From NCBI GenBank assembly GCA_040883315.1, contig JBFLKU010000007.1, positions 1 to 64,000 of the forward strand: a stretch of 64,000 nucleotides of DNA, in the 5' to 3' direction. Numbering within the stretch: position 1 is the first letter of the stretch; each line of letters begins with the position of its first letter. Origin of the DNA: JAFGUF01 sp040883315 (GTDB taxonomy: Bacteria > Bacillota > Clostridia > Christensenellales > UMGS416). Below the pieces are notes generated by a model. It saw nothing but the letters and a program-made list of their open reading frames with translations. It was not told where the DNA came from and ran no database searches. Shown piece after piece: positions 38,336 through 47,323 of this stretch. The position numbers were made by a program, and so were the translations under genes.

Positions 38336-39079
38336 CTATTCCCATTTAAAAACCATCAGGGATATTCCGCCGAACAATACGAACAGCCCGGATAGTACAC
38401 CAATGGGCAGCAGATAATCTCCCATGCTTCCCCCCAGCCAAAGTCCCTGCAGCAGCTCCACACCATAGGTGAGGGGCAGGAATTTGGATGCGGTGACTAT
38501 TGCCTCCGGCATAAACTGCAAAGGCAGAGTGGCACCGGACAGAAACAGCATAGGGAAATACACCACGTATGATATTGCCAAAGCGGATTTTGCATTCTTT
38601 GTGACGCCTGCAATGAATAGCCCTAATGAAAAGATGGATAGGGTAATTAGCAGCATTGCGGCGATTACCTCCAGTACATTCCCGAAAAACTTCAAGTCAA
38701 ATACTAAAATACCTATTGCTATCAAAAGCACTGTGCCCATCAGGCTGACTATTGCATTCACGATTAGCTGGGAAACCAAAATATCAAATGGACGAATAGG
38801 CGTTGCCATAAATCTTTTTAATATCTTTCGCTCTCTGTATTGTGAAAGGGTGATAGGCAGCGTCATCAGCCCAGATACGGATATTACCATGCATATATAT
38901 CCCGCTGTGGACGTATCCACAGAGCCGTGTCCGCCATAGTATTGGGATGGGTCGTTGCCGTATATAGAGCCGAAAAGCAGCATCATCATCACGGGGAAGA
39001 TGAGCGAGAAAAACACATTAACAAAATTTCTTAAGTTTATTTTCCATTCCACCATTGTTGTCTTAAATAATAATTTCAT
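38336..39079 (-). CDS. ABC-2 type transporter permease
   Basis: 247 residues with six predicted helices, starting with the amphipathic entry MVEWKINLRNFVNVFFSLIF and a glycine/serine-rich middle (YICMVISVSGLMTLPITLSQ; RERKILKRFMATPI, the typical cytoplasmic elbow). It is of the DrrB/NodJ type that exports drugs, lipids or polysaccharides. It is encoded 1 nt after the ATPase gene, so the two form the transporter, probably as a dimer of each. The substrate is unknown. Confidence 0.88.
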   Translation of the reverse strand: MKLLFKTTMVEWKINLRNFVNVFFSLIFPVMMMLLFGSIYGNDPSQYYGGHGSVDTSTAGYICMVISVSGLMTLPITLSQYRERKILKRFMATPIRPFDILVSQLIVNAIVSLMGTVLLIAIGILVFDLKFFGNVLEVIAAMLLITLSIFSLGLFIAGVTKNAKSALAISYVVYFPMLFLSGATLPLQFMPEAIVTASKFLPLTYGVELLQGLWLGGSMGDYLLPIGVLSGLFVLFGGISLMVFKWE

Positions 39080-39080
39080 T

Positions 39081-39992
39081 TTATGCCTCCCATTGCTTGC
39101 CCGTCAGCTTCAGATACGCATCCTCTAGGCTCGGTCTTTTTATGTCCAGATGTTTGTATGCTATGTTGTGCTTTTTCAGCAGAAGCACCACGTCCGATAT
39201 TATGTCCTCTTTTGCCGAATGCACCCGCACCACGCCATCTTCGAATGTCACTTCATCGTCTTTATCCAGATTTTTTGCTATGGTATCCAAATCATTATTA
39301 TCCGCTAAAAAGCTGACTTCATGCTTTAGCTGGGCGGATTCTATCACGCCTTCCACGTCGCTCAATGCCACCAGCTGTCCGCTGTCTATAATGCCTATCA
39401 TGTCGCAAAGATGTGTTGCCTCCTCCATGTAGTGGGTGGTCAGAAACACAGTTCTGCCCTCTGCCTTCAGCTGCTTCACATGCTGCCACATCTCTCGCCT
39501 TGCCTTCGGGTCTAGCCCTGTTGTCAGCTCATCTAAAAACACGATTTTGGGATTGGAGATTAATGATAGGATAATAGCTAGCTTCTGCCTCTGTCCGCCG
39601 GAAAGCGAGCTGATATATTCTTTTTTCTTTTCTGTCAGGCTGAATTTTTCCAGCAGCTCCATGTAGCTGAGTGGATTTTCATACATAGCTGAAAACAAAT
39701 CACACAGCTCCCATACCCGAAGCTTATCCTGATAGGATGTCTCCTGCAGCTGCACGCCTATAAAATCGAATAGTTTTTTGCCTGCTTTCAGTGCATCCAT
39801 ATCCAATATGCGCAGCTCGCCGCCGTCGGGCTTTTTCAGCCCTATCATGCACTCGATGGTGGTGGTTTTGCCTGCGCCGTTTGGCCCCAGCAGCCCAAAA
39901 ATTGTACCGCTCTCCACATCGAATGATATATTGTCCACGGCTGTAAATTTGCCGTATTTCTTTGTCAGATTTTTTACTTCTATTATATTCAT
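39081..39992 (-). CDS. ABC transporter ATP-binding protein
   Basis: 303 residues. Walker A LLGPNGAGKTTTIECMIG, Q-loop GVQLQETSY, signature LSGGQRQKLAI, Walker B IVFLDELTTGLDP and H-loop TTHYMEEATHLCD are all intact. The C-terminal 80 residues with SLEDAYLKLTG are typical of DrrA/CcmA-type exporters. AGGAGG lies 4-5 nt before the ATG. It forms an operon with the permease that follows. Confidence 0.93.
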   Translation of the reverse strand: MNIIEVKNLTKKYGKFTAVDNISFDVESGTIFGLLGPNGAGKTTTIECMIGLKKPDGGELRILDMDALKAGKKLFDFIGVQLQETSYQDKLRVWELCDLFSAMYENPLSYMELLEKFSLTEKKKEYISSLSGGQRQKLAIILSLISNPKIVFLDELTTGLDPKARREMWQHVKQLKAEGRTVFLTTHYMEEATHLCDMIGIIDSGQLVALSDVEGVIESAQLKHEVSFLADNNDLDTIAKNLDKDDEVTFEDGVVRVHSAKEDIISDVVLLLKKHNIAYKHLDIKRPSLEDAYLKLTGKQWEA

Positions 39993-40137
39993 TTTTACCT
40001 CCTCTTGTGCATGAATATATTATATAGTAAATATTGTATGTGACAATAGGATGTTGCTAAATGGTCGTAAAACGGGGATGAAAGGTGAAAATAAGGAATT
40101 AATAATGGAAATAAACAAATAATGATTGTTAAACGAC

Positions 40138-40962
40138 TTACTTCATGGGATTGTTTTTTAAATAATTTATTTCGGTTTTAACCAATTGTTCTATAAATAG
40201 ATAGCAAGTTATACCCACATCGAAGACAAACTTATAGTTTAGCAAAACGTCATCATTAGGATGAAATTCTAATGACATGCTTGGAAAACTTAACTTAGCA
40301 GTTTCTCCGGAATTTAAGGTGAAGCTATGATTTTTTTCCTCCATATTATTTGGTGTTCCACTAGTTAAGGTCATTTTTAAATATTTAAGCTCTAACGTAT
40401 TGTTACCCTTGTTATTTATATCTTTATTTGCTAGAACAACACCATTTCTGTGAACTAAGCAAGTGCGCACATTATTAATAGTTAAAATTTCATCTTTATA
40501 CTTAATTTTTTCACCAAGAATTTGTTCCATTTTTTCTATAAGTTTAGGGAATGGCATATTCTGTGCTCTTTTATAATAGTTATTTTTTAATTCTTCTATA
40601 TCTTTCAAGCTTTTGGGTTTTCCATCTAGCATTTCTTTGCACGTTAAGAGCATGTGATATCCGTCGCATAGCGTTAAATTAATTCCTTTGATTAAGTCTT
40701 CAAAACTCTTATTTATTAGTATTTTCTTCAATGTTGCATCTAATTCTTCTTTAGAAAGCGGATTGTCTATTTGTAACTTTATGAAATCTTCTTCATTTTT
40801 CATGAAATCTGTAGGTACTCCAGAAGAATTTTCTGCTAGAAGTATTCCGTATCGAAGAGCTTCAATATTGCTTTTATAAATTTGAATGAAATGAGAGGCT
40901 GTATTTTTAGGAGAAAATATCAGTTCTAATGTTGCTGTTTCTTCATTAATATCGCTATTCAT
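40138..40962 (-). CDS. uncharacterised protein with HEPN-like R-x4-H motif
   Basis: 274 residues, soluble, mostly helical in the N-terminal two thirds. The stretch ILTINNVRTCLVHRNGVVL (about 155-175) carries R-x4-H, the hallmark of HEPN RNase/toxin-type domains (pattern RNxxVHxxG). The C-terminal third is beta-rich (HSFTLNSGETAKLSF) and ends in a helix. No signal peptide. GAGGG lies about 10 nt before ATG. Very AT-rich, monocistronic, no antitoxin-like neighbour. HEPN assignment is by motif only. The function is unknown. Confidence 0.5.
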   Translation of the reverse strand: MNSDINEETATLELIFSPKNTASHFIQIYKSNIEALRYGILLAENSSGVPTDFMKNEEDFIKLQIDNPLSKEELDATLKKILINKSFEDLIKGINLTLCDGYHMLLTCKEMLDGKPKSLKDIEELKNNYYKRAQNMPFPKLIEKMEQILGEKIKYKDEILTINNVRTCLVHRNGVVLANKDINNKGNNTLELKYLKMTLTSGTPNNMEEKNHSFTLNSGETAKLSFPSMSLEFHPNDDVLLNYKFVFDVGITCYLFIEQLVKTEINYLKNNPMK

Positions 40963-41053
40963 AGTTTAATGTCCCTCTCATTTTTAATTTTCCTTATTAT
41001 ACCACATGAAACATTCTTGCAATAAAATTATCAAATCTTGCAGAAAAACTTTT

Positions 41054-42475
41054 TTATTCTTCTCTCTTCTCGGGTGATTCAAAAGAATCCACTTTTTCAT
41101 ATTCGTCGGTAATCATATTATAAATATATTCTCTATAAATAAACTCTTGTGGGAATAGATAGTTACCGTATCTGCATACAGACATACTAAAATTTTTAGC
41201 TGAATCACTTTTCGTAATTATGGTATGATGTTTTCTTTGCAATGTATCTAAGCTATACACATAGTCATAATTTTGTGCGGACAAAATAAACAAGTTTTCG
41301 TTAAATATTATTGTATTTAATCTTAGAATATTATCGGTATATGTTTCTTCTGCCAAGATTTGCATTTCGTTTGTGTCCGAATTATATACATAAATTTTCT
41401 CTTCTCCATTGTTGCCTTGGAATCCTATAGTAAGTATATTTTTATATGGTACAACATATCTGATAATCCCATTGGCACTCATTACATGCTGATTAGAAGA
41501 ATCGTAATTTCCATACTTGCTAATAAACAAATCGCATTCATAATTATATTTATATTCACCAGCCTCATCTAGTTTTTCGTTTGTAAAAGAATAAACCATA
41601 TCATTATATATTATGCTGCGGGTTTCTGTTTCGTAGTCCACAAATTCATTTGTTTTCAGGCTGTACTCACCGCCTTTGAAGAAGTAAAGGGTATCATCAT
41701 AATAGTCAGAAATTATCAAATTGCGATCGCTTTCATAAAGTATTTTTGAATCACGACCATCAAGAGAGAGTGAAATCAGATAGAAAATTTCTTCTTTATA
41801 GTCATTTGTTGAATCGGTAAAGTAAATGGTGTTTTCGTGTGCATTTATTGATATAATAGCTTTGGAAAAATCATTGATGCATTCATAAATTTTTTCCTTG
41901 TCAGAAAAATCTGTATGACATTTATATATATCATTATATTCTTCCAAAATCAGCCATTCGCCACATTCTGTTATAGTTCCTGTGTATAAAGGGAAGTAAT
42001 AGCTTGTGATTTCCTTGCCATACGCACTATTGGCATACAGCACTACAGTATAATCTTTGCTTACACTTTCACCAAATGCAGGCTCTTGTTTCACGACAAC
42101 ATTATGCTGCATCTCGGGCGCTTCAATAAAGAGCACTTCATATGGCTGCCCAATATTTTTTAGAGCACAGGCTACCTCTGCACAGCTCCATCCTTTAAAA
42201 TCCGGCAAAGTCCATTCGCCTGAAATTTTGTTGCTTTCATCAGTTTTGTGGGTTGCCATCACATCGAAAAACTTTATGCCATCATCTTTTGCAGATGTAC
42301 ACAGCACAAAAGACAAAGGATTATTATATACCAAATCCCATGCTTCATAGTGCATACCGTTTTTGAGATATTTTTGAAGCAGGATGTTGTCTATTGTCAC
42401 GCTGGTTAAAAATATTGCTGCTGAAAGAGCTGCAATATATATTAGATATGACCATTTTAATTTAGGTTTCTTCAT
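41054..42475 (-). CDS. membrane-anchored PASTA-domain protein with propeller-like ectodomain
   Basis: 473 residues. An N-terminal signal anchor (about 8-27) is followed by a region with one PASTA-type domain (about 88-155: LPDFKGWSCAEVACALKNIG, then VVVKQEPAFGESVSKDYTVV). Residues about 160-460 contain repeated blades of the form DxxxxxIYFTDSTNDY / DDTLYFFKGG / IIYNDMVYSFT, like DUF5050-type six-bladed propellers. PASTA domains bind peptidoglycan fragments in serine/threonine kinases and PBPs. Here there is no kinase or transpeptidase, so the protein probably senses or sticks to wall. AGGAGA lies 6 nt before ATG. Monocistronic. Confidence 0.7.
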   Translation of the reverse strand: MKKPKLKWSYLIYIAALSAAIFLTSVTIDNILLQKYLKNGMHYEAWDLVYNNPLSFVLCTSAKDDGIKFFDVMATHKTDESNKISGEWTLPDFKGWSCAEVACALKNIGQPYEVLFIEAPEMQHNVVVKQEPAFGESVSKDYTVVLYANSAYGKEITSYYFPLYTGTITECGEWLILEEYNDIYKCHTDFSDKEKIYECINDFSKAIISINAHENTIYFTDSTNDYKEEIFYLISLSLDGRDSKILYESDRNLIISDYYDDTLYFFKGGEYSLKTNEFVDYETETRSIIYNDMVYSFTNEKLDEAGEYKYNYECDLFISKYGNYDSSNQHVMSANGIIRYVVPYKNILTIGFQGNNGEEKIYVYNSDTNEMQILAEETYTDNILRLNTIIFNENLFILSAQNYDYVYSLDTLQRKHHTIITKSDSAKNFSMSVCRYGNYLFPQEFIYREYIYNMITDEYEKVDSFESPEKREE

Positions 42476-42724
42476 AAACTTCTCCTAAAATACATATGCA
42501 AATTGTATCATCGATGGAAAAGTTTATCAATTTATTTTGACTAAAACATTAAGTGTAAAGCAGCAAATATCAAAATTTACGCTTAAACCCAACACCCCAA
42601 TCCCGACAAAACACATCATGTATAATTATAACAAATATGCAAAATAGCATGATTTATAATTGTAAATTTATCTGAAACAGTCGTGTATTCTTATGTTTTT
42701 GCACCTATTTAATATATATTTACA

Positions 42725-42752
42725 TTGCATTCTGAAAAAATTATTGTATAAT
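42725..42752 (+). promoter_or_regulatory. promoter of the pyrophosphatase gene
   Basis: TTGCAT (42725-42730), 16 nt, TATAAT (42747-42752). It would give a leader of about 140 nt. Confidence 0.6.
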
Positions 42753-42758
42753 ATACAA

Positions 42759-42900
42759 TGGTGCAATTTTGGGATAGTGCACGTACACGGACGCTATATA
42801 TGGTATATAGCTGTATATCCTGCCTGCTAGCTAAATGGCTGGCTTGATGATTAGCGATTAATTTTATTTTATAAATTTAAGGCATTTTTAGGAGGTACAA
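42759..42900 (+). promoter_or_regulatory. long structured leader of the pyrophosphatase mRNA
   Basis: About 140 nt between promoter and ATG. It contains a hairpin GCTATATA-TGG-TATATAGC-like (about 42793-42812) and further pairing between CCTGCCTGCTAGC and GGCTGGC-type segments, then AGGAGG at the start codon. No known riboswitch consensus was recognised. Confidence 0.35.
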
Positions 42901-45066
42901 ATGTTTACTTTAGCAGTTTTTGTAGCTGTGTCTATAGCCCTTTTGACGGCTGTATACAACTACATGAAGGTCAAGCGTCGTGACGCTGGAACCGAGGAAA
43001 TGAAGGAGATAGCTGCGGCTATCCAAGAGGGAGCAAATGCGTTTATCGCCCACGAATACAAGATAATATCTGTGGTAGCACTGGCAGTATTTGTAGTGCT
43101 GGCTGTGGTAGTTCAGTGGTATGTAGGCGTTGCATTTGTAGTAGGAGCTCTAATGAGTGCTACAGCAGGATATGTGGGCATGAAGATAGCAACAATAGCC
43201 AACGTTCGCGTATCCAATGAAGCAAGAACAACAAAAAGCCTGGGCAAAACACTGAAAGTTGCATTCCAAGGCGGCTCTGTTATGGGTCTTTGCGTTGGCG
43301 GATTTGCATTGCTGGGCTTAGGGCTGGTTTTCGTATTTTTCGGCGACATAATGGGTCAGCTGACAGAAGCTAATCTGACACTTCAATCCAATTGGCTTGG
43401 AATCACTTTCATCCCATTTGCAATGACAGTATCAGGCTATGCACTTGGCTGCTCACTTATCGCAATGTTCAACCGCGTAGGCGGCGGAATATACACAAAG
43501 GCTGCTGACATGGGCGCAGACCTTGTGGGCAAAACAGAGGCACACATCCCAGAGGACGATCCTCGTAACCCAGCAACAATAGCAGACAACGTAGGCGACA
43601 ATGTAGGCGACGTAGCAGGACTAGGCTCCGACTTGCTGGAGTCATTCGTAGGCGCAATAGTGGCATGCATAGCATTGACATGCTACAATTTCGTAATCGA
43701 GAAGGAAGCTTTCAATTTCGCTATTACATCAAAGATGATTTCATATCCTATAATTTTCACATCCATCGGCTTGGTAGCATGCGTAGTGGGCATACTTTCA
43801 CTGATATTCAGAAAAGTATCCGACAAACCGCACAAAGAGCTGAACACAGCAACATGGGTGGCAGCAGGCATCACAATTCTAGGAACTGGCGTATTCACAT
43901 TCCTATACTTCAACAAAATGGACGCATCTGTTTTGAAATCAGCAGGCTTTGAAATAGGCGTGCTTTCACCATGGGTATGTGCAATACTTGGAATAGTCAG
44001 CGGTATAGCAATCGGCGCAATCGCAGAATACTACACCAGCTACGATTTCCAACCAACTAAAAACATAGCAAGAACATCAATAGAGGGTGCAGCACTTACC
44101 ATCACAGAAGGCTTGGGCGTGGGCATGAAATCCACACTATATCCTGTGGCTATTTTGGCAATTGCAATCATCGCATCATTCTATATGGCTGGAATATACG
44201 GCGTGACTATGGCAGCTGTAGGTATGCTTTCATTCGTTGCTGCAACTGTGGCTGTGGATACATACGGCCCAATAGCAGACAATGCAGGCGGCATCAGCGA
44301 AATGGCACACCTAGACCCAGAGGTTCGCGGAATAACAGACAAACTAGACTCTGTAGGAAACACAACAGCAGCAGTTGGCAAAGGCTTTGCAATAGGCTCA
44401 GCAGCACTTGCAGCTCTATCTCTGCTGGCATCATTCCTGCACTCGCAGGTATCCATAGGCTCAACACATGTGGAGCTGACTCTAAACATCATGCAGCCAA
44501 TAGTACTGGCCGGAGCAATTGTAGGCGGAGCATTGCCATATCTTTTCTCAGGAATATTAATCGACGCTGTATCAAAAGCTGCACGTAACATGGTGAAGGA
44601 AGTGCGTCGTCAGTTTGCTGAAATCAAGGGCATAATGACAGGCGAAGCAAAACCGGACTACAAAACATGCATAGAGATTTCATCATCAGGCGCATTGAAG
44701 GAAATGAAAGTGCCTGCAATGATAGCAATACTTGCACCGCTTGTTTCAGGATTCATCTTTGGCCCTGGCTTTGTTGGCGGATTGCTGATAGGCACAACCA
44801 TCTCGGGCATCATGCTGGCACTATTCACAGCCAATGCAGGCGGAGCATGGGACAACGCCAAAAAGTACGTGGAATCCGGAGAGATTGAAGGACACGAAAA
44901 GGGATCTGACACACACGCCGCCACAGTAATCGGCGACACAGTGGGCGACCCATTGAAAGATACTGTTGGCCCATCACTTGATATCTTGATTAAGATTATG
45001 GCTACAGTTTCACTAATTGGTGTAAGCATATTTGGTCAATACAATTTATTTGGACTATTTTTCTAG
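42901..45066 (+). CDS. hppA: membrane-bound K+-dependent ion-pumping pyrophosphatase
   Basis: 721 residues, about 16 helices. Catalytic motifs EGANAFIAHEYK, DNVGDNVGDVAGLGSDLLES (pyrophosphate/Mg site, about 225-245), IADNAGGISEMA and GDTVGDPLKDTVGPSLDIL are intact. At the cation site the sequence reads GNTTAAVGKGF with Ala in place of the Lys found in K+-independent enzymes, so it should need K+. K+-dependent family members pump Na+ or H+ while hydrolysing cytosolic pyrophosphate. The ion is not decided here. AGGAGG lies 5 nt before ATG. It is monocistronic with a long leader. Confidence 0.95.
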   Translation: MFTLAVFVAVSIALLTAVYNYMKVKRRDAGTEEMKEIAAAIQEGANAFIAHEYKIISVVALAVFVVLAVVVQWYVGVAFVVGALMSATAGYVGMKIATIANVRVSNEARTTKSLGKTLKVAFQGGSVMGLCVGGFALLGLGLVFVFFGDIMGQLTEANLTLQSNWLGITFIPFAMTVSGYALGCSLIAMFNRVGGGIYTKAADMGADLVGKTEAHIPEDDPRNPATIADNVGDNVGDVAGLGSDLLESFVGAIVACIALTCYNFVIEKEAFNFAITSKMISYPIIFTSIGLVACVVGILSLIFRKVSDKPHKELNTATWVAAGITILGTGVFTFLYFNKMDASVLKSAGFEIGVLSPWVCAILGIVSGIAIGAIAEYYTSYDFQPTKNIARTSIEGAALTITEGLGVGMKSTLYPVAILAIAIIASFYMAGIYGVTMAAVGMLSFVAATVAVDTYGPIADNAGGISEMAHLDPEVRGITDKLDSVGNTTAAVGKGFAIGSAALAALSLLASFLHSQVSIGSTHVELTLNIMQPIVLAGAIVGGALPYLFSGILIDAVSKAARNMVKEVRRQFAEIKGIMTGEAKPDYKTCIEISSSGALKEMKVPAMIAILAPLVSGFIFGPGFVGGLLIGTTISGIMLALFTANAGGAWDNAKKYVESGEIEGHEKGSDTHAATVIGDTVGDPLKDTVGPSLDILIKIMATVSLIGVSIFGQYNLFGLFF

Positions 45067-45186
45067 TAGAATAGACCAAATATGAATTGGCTATAAAAAG
45101 AATACAGTTTGAGGCGACACATTATGGCAGTTATGTTTCAAAGAAACATATCGAGAATAATGTGTGCCAATAGTCTAAAGTATATT

Positions 45187-45212
45187 AAAGGCAGTCGAAA
45201 GACTGCCTTTTT
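45187..45212. terminator. bidirectional terminator
   Basis: AAAGGCAGTC-GAAA-GACTGCCTTT with GNRA tetraloop and T-run. It lies between hppA and the converging DUF2971-like gene. A second hairpin-rich stretch (about 45111-45165, arms CACATTAT/ATAATGTG) precedes it. Confidence 0.85.
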
Positions 45213-45987
45213 AATAAATACTAAACGTTGAAGGTTTAAATGAACCCAATCTTTTTTTTGTTGGTGTATGGATTATAGGTATGCCAATTTTTTTAAATTC
45301 ATTAGTTCTTTTATTATATTCAAATACATCAGTTAAAAAGTCTGCTGGATTTCCTTGCATTACTTCAATTGTTGGCTTATAGTCGCTATCTAGAATATAG
45401 TTTTTTAAATCTTTATCATATATAAAAACGCCAGCCCTATATATAAATAATCTATATTCGTTTTCACCTTTATAACATATATCTTTATAAAACGGGTAGT
45501 TGTCGGGTAAAATTAATTTATTTTCCTTATCCGAACTTGTATCAATATATTCCACTTTATTTTTTAGTATTGCATAATGCGTTAATGATGGCATTGCAGT
45601 AAAATTTCCTAAATTGTCGCATTTTATACTAATTAATTCATCTAATTTATTTATATTTGTTTTAGTTACATATGCTAAATTACTTTCCACTCCTTCAGTG
45701 TCTTCAAATTTGCAATATTGTTTCAGTTTGCTAATTTTTTCTTCAATATTCATATTTGAAAAATCATCCATGGTCCAACATGAAATTAACATATATTCAC
45801 GCCAAGCATTCCATACTTTTGCGTATCCACTGCTTTTTTCGTGATTATAGCAATCATATTCATCTTCTTGATTCATTGCATTAGTGAAAACAAGACCATT
45901 ATTTATTAGATAATCATATTTCCACTTATCCATATATCTATATAATACAGTTTCTTTATTTGGTTTAATTATTTCTTGATTATCCAT
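45211..45987 (-). CDS. DUF2971-like protein
   Basis: 258 residues, soluble. The start ETVLYRYMDKWKYDYLINNG and the following VFTNAMNQEDEYDC and MLISCWTM fit the DUF2971 pattern (LYRYxS…L…N…LwF…P..fNDPfE…isCfs). The function of that family is unknown, though members occur beside mobile elements and defence genes. It is AT-rich and single. The ribosome site AAAGG is moderate. The MITE-like element and a coding remnant lie upstream. Confidence 0.55.
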   Translation of the reverse strand: MDNQEIIKPNKETVLYRYMDKWKYDYLINNGLVFTNAMNQEDEYDCYNHEKSSGYAKVWNAWREYMLISCWTMDDFSNMNIEEKISKLKQYCKFEDTEGVESNLAYVTKTNINKLDELISIKCDNLGNFTAMPSLTHYAILKNKVEYIDTSSDKENKLILPDNYPFYKDICYKGENEYRLFIYRAGVFIYDKDLKNYILDSDYKPTIEVMQGNPADFLTDVFEYNKRTNEFKKIGIPIIHTPTKKRLGSFKPSTFSIY

Positions 45988-46089
45988 AAACCTAACCTTT
46001 CAAGCATTAATTGATAGTCATTTTTCTACTATATTATACTAAACAATCGACAAAAACACTAATAGTCACATTGCTTATAGATCTTCAGA

Positions 46090-46317
46090 TTATTTTATCC
46101 TTTCATTTATTCTATTGAAAGTTAATACAACATATAGTAATAGGAACACGTTCTTTTCGTTATGCTTCTTCGAAAAATTACCGCCCAAATGTATACCAAT
46201 ATATTGCATAGCTTTGATATACTTCAGCATGTCTTTCTTCGAATGACATTTTAGTTCAAGACTTTCAGATGCGGTCGCCGGCTGAAAGTCGATTGGAGTT
46301 AGTGAAAAGGGGACTAT
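46090..46317 (-). pseudogene. open coding-like remnant without start
   Basis: The reverse strand reads about 74 codons without stop, containing FSLTPIDFQPATASESLELK then CHSKKDMLKYIKAMQYIGIH and ending NRINERIK. No ATG with ribosome site opens it. A hairpin (GACTTTCAG…CTGAAAGTC, 46259-46290) lies in it. It may be a decayed fragment or part of a repetitive element next to the MITE-like sequence. Confidence 0.3.
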
Positions 46318-46330
46318 TTTTGTATAAAGA

Positions 46331-46593
46331 ACCCCTCAGTCAGATTTCATCTGCCAGCTCCCCTCAAGTGGAGCCTTGCTGTTTGTTAGGCATATAGTGC
46401 ACTCATCTGAAGGGAGCAGATAAGCAGGGCGTGATGACGACGTATTGTTATATGCTTTTTATGCTGTTATAATATATGTAGCTTAGAATCCCTATTATGC
46501 CATCAGCCCAAAGCAATAAAACCACATTATAAATCAATCTATAGAGAGCCTCCACTCGTAGGGGAGGTGGCCGACGCAGGAGGGCGGAGGGGT
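46331..46593. mobile_element. MITE-like element, 263 bp, with imperfect 45-bp inverted ends
   Basis: The left end starts ACCCCTCAGTC and contains GCCAGCTCCCCT and GTGGAGCC. The right end, read on the reverse strand, starts ACCCCTCCGCC and contains GCCACCTCCCCT and GTGGAGGC in the same order. No transposase lies inside. Similar CTCC-rich palindromic elements are scattered in clostridial genomes. Target-site duplication is not clear. It carries an outward promoter (46445-46473) toward the next gene. Confidence 0.6.
46445..46473 (+). promoter_or_regulatory. promoter inside the MITE-like element
   Basis: TTGTTA (46445-46450), 17 nt, TATAAT (46468-46473), directed at the membrane-protein gene at 46626. 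Confidence 0.55.
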
Positions 46594-46625
46594 AAAAATC
46601 CCACTTATATAAAGGAGGCAAACCT

Positions 46626-47042
46626 ATGCAAAAGAAAGGCAAAATATTGGCATACATAGCCAGCGGAATGATGCTGGCACTCGCTTTGTTGTTTCTATTT
46701 ATTGGCGTAAGTGCATTGACAGCCAGTGAATATGAATACGACCAAGATGGCAACATGGTGCCAAGACATTTTGAGGAAGTAGGAATCAGCAGATGGATAG
46801 GATACAGAATGCTAATAATAGGGATGGTAGTCCTTGTGCCGGGCATACTGGGGCTTGTCGGTGCTATTTCTATTGGCAAAAACAACAGAAAGGCTATCAT
46901 TTTGCTTAATATTGCATGTGCTATAAGCCTGCTGAGTATAATAGGATTTATTCCGTTTGTGCTGTTTATTATTGCATCGGATGATGTCTCCTCTGCGGAG
47001 AGAAAGAAGAAAAAACTAGAAGAAAAAGCCCAGGAAATATAG
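46626..47042 (+). CDS. small membrane protein
   Basis: 138 residues with three hydrophobic helices (about 7-30, 57-82, 90-118), an acidic extracytosolic loop (EYEYDQDGNM) and a basic coiled tail (ERKKKKLEEKAQEI). It resembles DUF4064-type small membrane proteins only in general form, and I do not assign a family. AAAGGAGG lies 7 nt before ATG. The only good promoter upstream is within the MITE-like element. Confidence 0.65.
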   Translation: MQKKGKILAYIASGMMLALALLFLFIGVSALTASEYEYDQDGNMVPRHFEEVGISRWIGYRMLIIGMVVLVPGILGLVGAISIGKNNRKAIILLNIACAISLLSIIGFIPFVLFIIASDDVSSAERKKKKLEEKAQEI

Positions 47043-47171
47043 AAAAAGCCGCAATTTTTACGCCAAATTAATGAATATATTTTTATCAATATAGAGATGT
47101 ATTCGCTATTTTTTATCGATTAAAACATACTTAAATAACGAAAAAAAAGTAAAAAAATATTTTATTTAATA

Positions 47172-47225
47172 TTGTTAAAAAATTAACAAATAACTGTTGA
47201 CATGCCCATTTTACTGTGTTAATAT
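47172..47225 (+). promoter_or_regulatory. Rex-type operator and promoter of hydCBA
   Basis: A perfect dyad TTGTTAA-N4-TTAACAA (47172-47189) matches the clostridial Rex site. It ends 7 nt before the -35 TTGACA (47197-47202). Spacer 17 nt, -10 TAATAT (47220-47225). Rex releases DNA when NADH is high, so the hydrogenase would be induced under reducing conditions. Confidence 0.75.
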
Positions 47226-47323
47226 GCAATCGAAAATAGAATACATTACCGATTTTTATGGGCTGATAGCCATCTAATTTCACTTTTATCAGTAAATTAA
47301 AAAATTTATATAAGGACGGAAAA

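Noticed and set aside
42759..42900. A known riboswitch (fluoride, c-di-GMP, ZTP) in the pyrophosphatase leader.
   Set aside because: No consensus core of these classes could be found by eye, so it is reported only as an unassigned leader.
46090..46317. A complete small gene.
   Set aside because: The frame has coding-like composition but no start codon with a ribosome site and it abuts a repetitive element, so it is listed as a remnant.
46448..47089. 213-codon reverse frame.
   Set aside because: It is antisense to the membrane-protein gene at 46626 and crosses the MITE-like end. The forward gene has a strong ribosome site and membrane-protein composition.
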